The notes under the pieces are model-generated. The model worked only from the letters and a program-made list of their open reading frames with translations, was not told where the DNA came from and did not search any database. Below are positions 60,093 to 64,000 of a stretch of DNA of 64,000 bases, in pieces (within the stretch, counting starts at the first letter, position 1; every line of letters starts with the position of its first letter). The DNA comes from Methylocystis sp. ATCC 49242 (GTDB lineage Bacteria > Pseudomonadota > Alphaproteobacteria > Rhizobiales > Beijerinckiaceae): contig NZ_KE124774.1 in NCBI RefSeq assembly GCF_000188155.2, forward strand, positions 1,494,356 to 1,558,355, written 5' to 3'. Both the position numbers and the translations under genes were made by a program.

Positions 60093-60094
60093 AG
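58724..60094 (+). CDS. IS1182/IS5-like transposase
   Basis: A 456-residue DDE transposase. The N-terminal helix-turn-helix domain DWGFLEQRFGAVYSD (about 38-52) and LPTRLMAGLAILKHMHDLSD near 58-77 are typical. Catalytic Asp residues lie in VIVDTTVQEKAV (about 147-158) and ILADRGYRG near 341-349, and Glu in RRSAVEPVIGHAKTDHRMGRN near 380-400. A Lys/Arg-rich segment near 195-235 is DNA-binding. Start ATG 58724 was preferred; the frame is open to 58682. Intact, so it may be active. Confidence 0.92.
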   Translation: MRPKERRDSGQSDLFRARLDQIVDRAHPLVKLAAAIDWGFLEQRFGAVYSDGPGQPPLPTRLMAGLAILKHMHDLSDEVLCDRWLENPYYQLFCGEEFFAHRLPFDRSSITRWRQRMGEEKLAALLQESLSVATRTGAAKPADFTKVIVDTTVQEKAVAFPTDAKLMHRARERLVRLAKKHGVALRQSYERIGKYALIDHQRYKHAKQHKRANKALRKIKTFLGRVMRDIARKAKGNEALIDVFRRPLWLAERVREQRQNQRGKKVYSLHAPEVECIGKGKAHKPYEFGVKVSVATTLHRSKGGQFIVHAKALPGAPYDGHTLATVIPEMEQMIGAPMQRILADRGYRGHNAPPERKFRVFIAGQKRRMTKAIKREMKRRSAVEPVIGHAKTDHRMGRNFLAHAIGDAANAVLAAAGYNFRRLLAWLKFLRAFIDALFSAYGEALSAASSAFFTGD

Positions 60095-60218
60095 GTAACA
60101 GTGGAAAATCGGCGACGGCGCTTGTCGCGGCCGAGGTTTGCGCCACACTTGAAGGACGAGGCTCCGTTCGTCGGCGGCGGACCGCCGAAAGCGCGGCGCG
60201 GAGCCCGCGGAGACAGAA

Positions 60219-60785
60219 ATGTCCTTCTCTCCCTTCAGTCGCCCGACTGACATCGAGGCGGCGATTGCTCGTTTGCGCAGTCGCTGGGCATGGTTCGTCG
60301 CCTTCGGCGCCTTCGCCGTCGCGCTGGGGCTGGCGACTCTCGCGCTCGCCAATGTGGCGACGATCTTCTCGGTCTATCTCATCGCCCTGTTCGTCATCAT
60401 GGTCGGATGGTCGGAGATCATTCTGGGCGTCAACGCCCACATTTGGAGCCATCGGCTGCCGCTCATTCTGGTTGGCCTCCTTTATGTCGTCGCCGGCTCC
60501 TTCATGCTCGCCAATCCCCTCACCGGCGCGGCGGCCTTCACCCTCCTGCTCGGCGCCGCCCTGCTCGCGACCGGCGTCGCGCGGGCGGTCTTCGGCGCAA
60601 GCCTGCCGGAAGGGCCAAGCGTCTTCATCGTCCTTGCGGGGGCGCTGACCAGCGTGCTCGGCATGATCATTCTCTTCGACTGGCCCGATAATTCGAGCTA
60701 CGTGCTTGGACTGTTCCTCGGCGTCGATCTGCTATTCTACGGCGCGAGCTGGATCGGATTTGGCCTATTGGTCCGGGAGCGCTAA
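60219..60785 (+). CDS. HdeD-family membrane protein (DUF308)
   Basis: A 188-residue inner-membrane protein with six helices in three paired repeats typical of HdeD: WFVAFGAFAVALGLATLALA (about 24-43), VYLIALFVIMVGWSEIILG, LPLILVGLLYVVAGSFMLAN, AAFTLLLGAALLATGVARAV, FIVLAGALTSVLGMIILFD, YVLGLFLGVDLLFYGASWIG. HdeD is linked to acid stress in enterobacteria; the role here is unproven. It ends 67 bases before ppdK. Confidence 0.87.
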   Translation: MSFSPFSRPTDIEAAIARLRSRWAWFVAFGAFAVALGLATLALANVATIFSVYLIALFVIMVGWSEIILGVNAHIWSHRLPLILVGLLYVVAGSFMLANPLTGAAAFTLLLGAALLATGVARAVFGASLPEGPSVFIVLAGALTSVLGMIILFDWPDNSSYVLGLFLGVDLLFYGASWIGFGLLVRER

Positions 60786-60852
60786 AGCTGAGATAAGGCG
60801 CGCTCCGCCCATTATTCCAACCCGTAACCAAAGACGCGGGAAGAAGAAACAG

Positions 60853-63531
60853 ATGACGAAATGGGTCTATAGCTTCGGCGCGGGTCGATCCGAGGGCTCG
60901 GAGTCCATGAAAGACCTCCTGGGCGGCAAGGGCGCCAATCTCGCCGAGATGGCCTCCCTTGGGCTGCCGGTTCCGCCGGGCTTCACGATCACGACCGAGG
61001 TCTGCGCCTGGTTCTACGCCCACGGCCACACCTTCCCGGCGGACCTCGAGGCGCAGGTGGACGCGGCCCTCGCCGAAGTTGGCCGGGTCGCCGGGCACGC
61101 CTTCAACGACACGGAATGGCCGCTGCTCGTCTCCGTGCGCTCGGGCGCGCGCGCCTCCATGCCCGGCATGATGGACACGGTGCTCAATCTCGGGCTCAAC
61201 GACGAGACCGTCGAGCGGCTCGCCCGTTTCTCGGGCGATGACCGCTTCGCCTGGGACTGCTACCGCCGCTTCATCGAAATGTATTCCTCGGTCGTGCTCG
61301 GCGTGGAGCATCACATCTTCGAGGAGCGGCTCGAGGAGATGAAGGAAGAGAAGGGCCAGACGCTCGACACGCAGCTCTCCGCCAACGACTGGCGCGCGGT
61401 CGTCGCGGCCTTCAAGGCGATCGTGGAGGCGAATGCGGGCTGTGGCTTTCCGCAGGAGCCGCGCGAGCAGTTATGGGGCGCGATCAAGGCGGTATTCTCC
61501 TCCTGGATGAACCATCGCGCCATTGTCTATCGCCATCTGCACAACATCCCGGAGAGCTGGGGCACCGCCGTGAACGTGCAGGCCATGGTCTTCGGCAACA
61601 TGGACGCCAATTCCGCGACCGGCGTCGCCTTCACGCGAAATCCGTCGACCGGCGTGCGCGAGCTCTACGGCGAATATCTGATGAACGCGCAGGGCGAGGA
61701 CGTCGTGGCGGGGCTGCGCACGCCACAGCCTCTGACGGAAGTCGCAAGCCGCGCGTCGCCGGGCGAGAAGATTTCGCTCGAGGCGGCGATGCCAGCCGTC
61801 TTCGCGGAATTCAAGGAATATGCGGACCATCTCGAACGCCATTACCGCGACATGCAGGACATGGAGTTCACGGTCGAGCGCGGCAAATTATGGATGCTGC
61901 AGACGCGCAACGGCAAGCGCACGGCGCGCGCGGCCCTGAAGCTCGCAGTCGACATGGCCAATGAAGGGCTCATCACGAGGGCTGAGGCGCTGACCCGCGT
62001 CGAGCCGACTTCGCTCGAACAATTGCTGCATCCCACCATCGACCCGGCGGCCAAACGAGACATCCTCGTCACCGGCCTGCCCGCCTCGCCGGGCGCGGCC
62101 TTCGGCGAAATCGTCTTCAATCCGGAAGAGGCCGAGACGCTCGCGACCTCCGGCCGCAAGGTCATCCTCGTGCGCACCGAGACGAGCCCCGAGGACATCG
62201 GCGGCATGCACGCGGCCGAGGGCATCCTCACCGCGCGCGGCGGCATGACCTCTCACGCCGCGGTCGTCGCGCGCGGCATGGGCAAGCCCTGCGTGACCGG
62301 CGCGGGCGCATTGCGCATCGATTATGAGGACCAGAGCTTCACGGTCGCGGGCAAACGTTTCGTGAAAGGCGACCGCATTACCATCGACGGTTCGGCCGGC
62401 CATGTGATCGCCGGCGAAGTGAAAATGCAGCGCCCTGAACTCACCGGCGAATTCGCCGTGCTGATGGACTGGGCGGACGAAACGCGCCGGATGAAAGTGC
62501 GCGCAAATGCGGAAACGCCGTCGGACGCGAGAGCCGCCCGCCGCTTCGGCGCCGAGGGCATCGGCCTTGCGCGCACGGAGCACATGTTTTTCGAGGGAGA
62601 GCGCATTGTCGCCGTGCGCGAGATGATTCTCGCCGACGACGCCGCCGGCCGCCGCGCCGCGCTGGAAAAGCTTCTGCCGATGCAGCGCGAGGACTTCAAG
62701 CAGCTCTTCGAGATCATGTCGGGCCTTCCCGTAACCATCCGCCTGCTCGATCCGCCGCTGCACGAATTCCTGCCGCACTCCGATTCCGAGATCGCGACGG
62801 TGGCCAAGGCCATGGGCGCGGACCCCATCAAGCTGCGACGCCGCGCCATGCAGCTCTCGGAATTCAACCCGATGCTGGGATTTCGCGGCGTCCGCCTCGC
62901 GGTCGTGTTTCCCGAAATCGTGGACATGCAGGCGCGCGCGATCTTCGAGGCGGCTATCGAAGCGAGCATGATCACAGGCGCGCCGGCGCAGATCGAGATC
63001 ATGGCGCCGCTCGTCTTCGCCCGCGCCGAGCTCGATCTCGTCAAGGCGCGCGTCGCGGAGATGGCGAAACTCGTCGAGGACGAGACCGGCATCCGCCCGC
63101 GCTATCACGTCGGCACAATGATCGAACTGCCGCGCGCGGCGCTGCGCGCCGATGAAATCGCGCCCTCGGCGGATTTCTTCTCCTTCGGCACCAACGACCT
63201 CACACAGACCACGCTCGGCATTTCGCGCGACGACTCCGGCTCCTTCCTCGGCGTCTATGTCGAGAAAGGGATGCTGCCGCGCGACCCCTTCGTGTCGATC
63301 GACCAGGAGGGCGTCGGCGAACTCGTCGCCATCGGCTGCAAGCGCGCCCGCGCCGCAAACCCGAAGGTCACGCTCGGCGTCTGCGGCGAGCATGGCGGCG
63401 ACCCGGCGTCGGTGGCCTTCTTCGAGCGGGTGGGGCTCGACTACATCTCCTGCTCGCCCTTCCGCGTGCCGATCGCGCGTCTGGCCGCCGCACAGGCGGC
63501 GCTTGGAAAGAAGGCGGTGAGCACCGCGTAA
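60853..63531 (+). CDS. ppdK: pyruvate, phosphate dikinase
   Basis: An 892-residue cytosolic enzyme interconverting pyruvate, ATP and Pi with PEP, AMP and PPi. The nucleotide-binding domain starts LGGKGANLAEMASLGLPVPPG (about 17-37); the swivelling domain holds the catalytic His in GGMTSHAAVVARGMGKPCVTG (about 470-490); and the PEP/pyruvate domain carries the Mg ligand EH motif and the GTNDLTQ site near 780, ending with CGEHGGDP near 846. In one-carbon users of the serine cycle it supplies PEP. The ATG at 60853 follows AAGAAGAAAC. Strong terminator downstream. Confidence 0.96.
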   Translation: MTKWVYSFGAGRSEGSESMKDLLGGKGANLAEMASLGLPVPPGFTITTEVCAWFYAHGHTFPADLEAQVDAALAEVGRVAGHAFNDTEWPLLVSVRSGARASMPGMMDTVLNLGLNDETVERLARFSGDDRFAWDCYRRFIEMYSSVVLGVEHHIFEERLEEMKEEKGQTLDTQLSANDWRAVVAAFKAIVEANAGCGFPQEPREQLWGAIKAVFSSWMNHRAIVYRHLHNIPESWGTAVNVQAMVFGNMDANSATGVAFTRNPSTGVRELYGEYLMNAQGEDVVAGLRTPQPLTEVASRASPGEKISLEAAMPAVFAEFKEYADHLERHYRDMQDMEFTVERGKLWMLQTRNGKRTARAALKLAVDMANEGLITRAEALTRVEPTSLEQLLHPTIDPAAKRDILVTGLPASPGAAFGEIVFNPEEAETLATSGRKVILVRTETSPEDIGGMHAAEGILTARGGMTSHAAVVARGMGKPCVTGAGALRIDYEDQSFTVAGKRFVKGDRITIDGSAGHVIAGEVKMQRPELTGEFAVLMDWADETRRMKVRANAETPSDARAARRFGAEGIGLARTEHMFFEGERIVAVREMILADDAAGRRAALEKLLPMQREDFKQLFEIMSGLPVTIRLLDPPLHEFLPHSDSEIATVAKAMGADPIKLRRRAMQLSEFNPMLGFRGVRLAVVFPEIVDMQARAIFEAAIEASMITGAPAQIEIMAPLVFARAELDLVKARVAEMAKLVEDETGIRPRYHVGTMIELPRAALRADEIAPSADFFSFGTNDLTQTTLGISRDDSGSFLGVYVEKGMLPRDPFVSIDQEGVGELVAIGCKRARAANPKVTLGVCGEHGGDPASVAFFERVGLDYISCSPFRVPIARLAAAQAALGKKAVSTA

Positions 63532-63570
63532 GAGCCCGTCCGCGCCGCCGCTATTTACTGACGCAAAAAA

Positions 63571-63608
63571 GGACGGCGCCATTCTGGGAATGGCGCCGTC
63601 CTTTTTTT
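63571..63608. terminator. strong bidirectional terminator after ppdK
   Basis: Arms at 63571-63584 and 63588-63601 pair over 14 bp around the three-base loop TGG, followed by seven T (63602-63608) and preceded by six A. It can end ppdK transcription from the left and the small leftward gene from the right. Confidence 0.9.
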
Positions 63609-63671
63609 GCCTTGCGCTTTTCCTCGACCGCGGAGTTCGCGCAAGGGGCGACAAGCTCGCCTTTGGAGACG

Positions 63672-63839
63672 TTACTGGATCATCTTCACCGTGCGGCCGA
63701 CCTCGGGGGCGCCGACGTCGCCCTGGGGAGCGATCCAGTCGGGAACCCATGTGAGCGCCACGACGACGAAGGCCGCAAAAGCGATAACCCACATCAGGAT
63801 CTTGCCCATTTCGGCATTGCTGTGCACTGCGAGCGCCAT
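63672..63839 (-). CDS. small single-pass membrane protein
   Basis: A 55-residue protein with one transmembrane helix (ILMWVIAFAAFVVVALTWV, about 14-32) followed by a short polar tail. ATG 63839 has GGAGGTCTG upstream (AGACCTCC on the plus strand). It lies alone between the ppdK terminator and the window edge. Similar short helical proteins occur in respiratory and membrane complexes, but none is recognised here. Confidence 0.6.
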   Translation of the reverse strand: MALAVHSNAEMGKILMWVIAFAAFVVVALTWVPDWIAPQGDVGAPEVGRTVKMIQ

Positions 63840-64000
63840 ATCAGACCTCCACGATATGATGCGCCTCGACGCAACTGGCGTCTTCTGCGCCGTCGACTGT
63901 TGCGACGGGACGTATTGGGAGACGTGGGACCATTCCACCCGAAGGCAAGCAGTCCAGTGAGAAAAAATATAATTAAACCATTAGCTTGGCTGCGTGTCAG
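63840..64000. other. right edge
   Basis: Promoter region of the small membrane-protein gene and start of the next intergenic stretch. No feature seen. Confidence 0.35.

Noticed and set aside
61888-63792. 634-codon minus-strand frame opposite ppdK
   Set aside because: Complement of ppdK; Arg/His/Ala-rich, no domain, and runs through the strong terminator.

Overview
The window comes from a high-GC alphaproteobacterium. Gene content points to the Hyphomicrobiales (Rhizobiales), and a methanotroph of the Methylocystis/Methylosinus type is plausible. Pointers are an EipB-type DUF1849 protein, DUF1217 and DUF1192 proteins, a GcrA-like protein, DUF2924 next to a serine recombinase, an 892-residue pyruvate phosphate dikinase and a group 3b [NiFe] hydrogenase. 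The genus is inference; no methane-oxidation gene lies here.

Positions 1-14,500 are ordinary core chromosome: ahcY with a palindromic operator candidate, a SulP anion transporter, a TerB-like protein and an SDR, rpmF, a CZB protein, a GH25 lipoprotein, mgtE, a polysaccharide deacetylase, tRNA-Leu(GAG), lipB, a tightly overlapped ggct-panC-acyP cluster and a TAXI-like periplasmic binding protein.

Positions 14,537-28,548 hold an integrated element at the 3' end of tRNA-Ser(UGA). A 15-bp copy of the tRNA end (14613-14627) recurs at 28534-28548. Inside are a tyrosine integrase, an AlpA-like regulator, a primase-helicase followed by a 13-copy GGAACG iteron array, an SSB-like protein, several ATGA-coupled small genes, a Nu1/TerS-like protein, HicAB, and a second replication module (RepA-like ATPase followed by five perfect TGGCCACCTATG iterons). 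No capsid, tail or large terminase gene was seen. This is the layout of a phage satellite or similar parasite, and it carries two origin-like arrays.

Positions 28,549-37,400 are accessory DNA. They hold a four-gene serine-recombinase/DUF2924 module, a pair of DUF488 genes (one truncated by an IS21-family element), and an IS5/IS427-type element with an internal amber stop. The IS5 element splits a small ORF that is restored exactly when the IS and one TA are removed.

Positions 37,400-45,200 carry a secreted protein, an OprB-type porin and a hydrogenase operon read leftwards: hydB, a cyclic-nucleotide-binding-fold protein, hydG, hydD, hydA, maturation protease. The predicted enzyme couples NAD(P)(H) to H2.

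Positions 45,400-64,000 return to housekeeping: SGNH hydrolase, DUF1217, EipB-like, RidA, GDPD, a SulP transporter beside a beta-carbonic anhydrase (a likely inorganic-carbon pair), bifunctional NAD(P)HX repair enzyme, a zinc metallopeptidase, aspS, an IS1182/IS5-like transposon with a 4-bp target duplication, an HdeD-like membrane protein, ppdK with a strong terminator, and a 55-residue membrane peptide.
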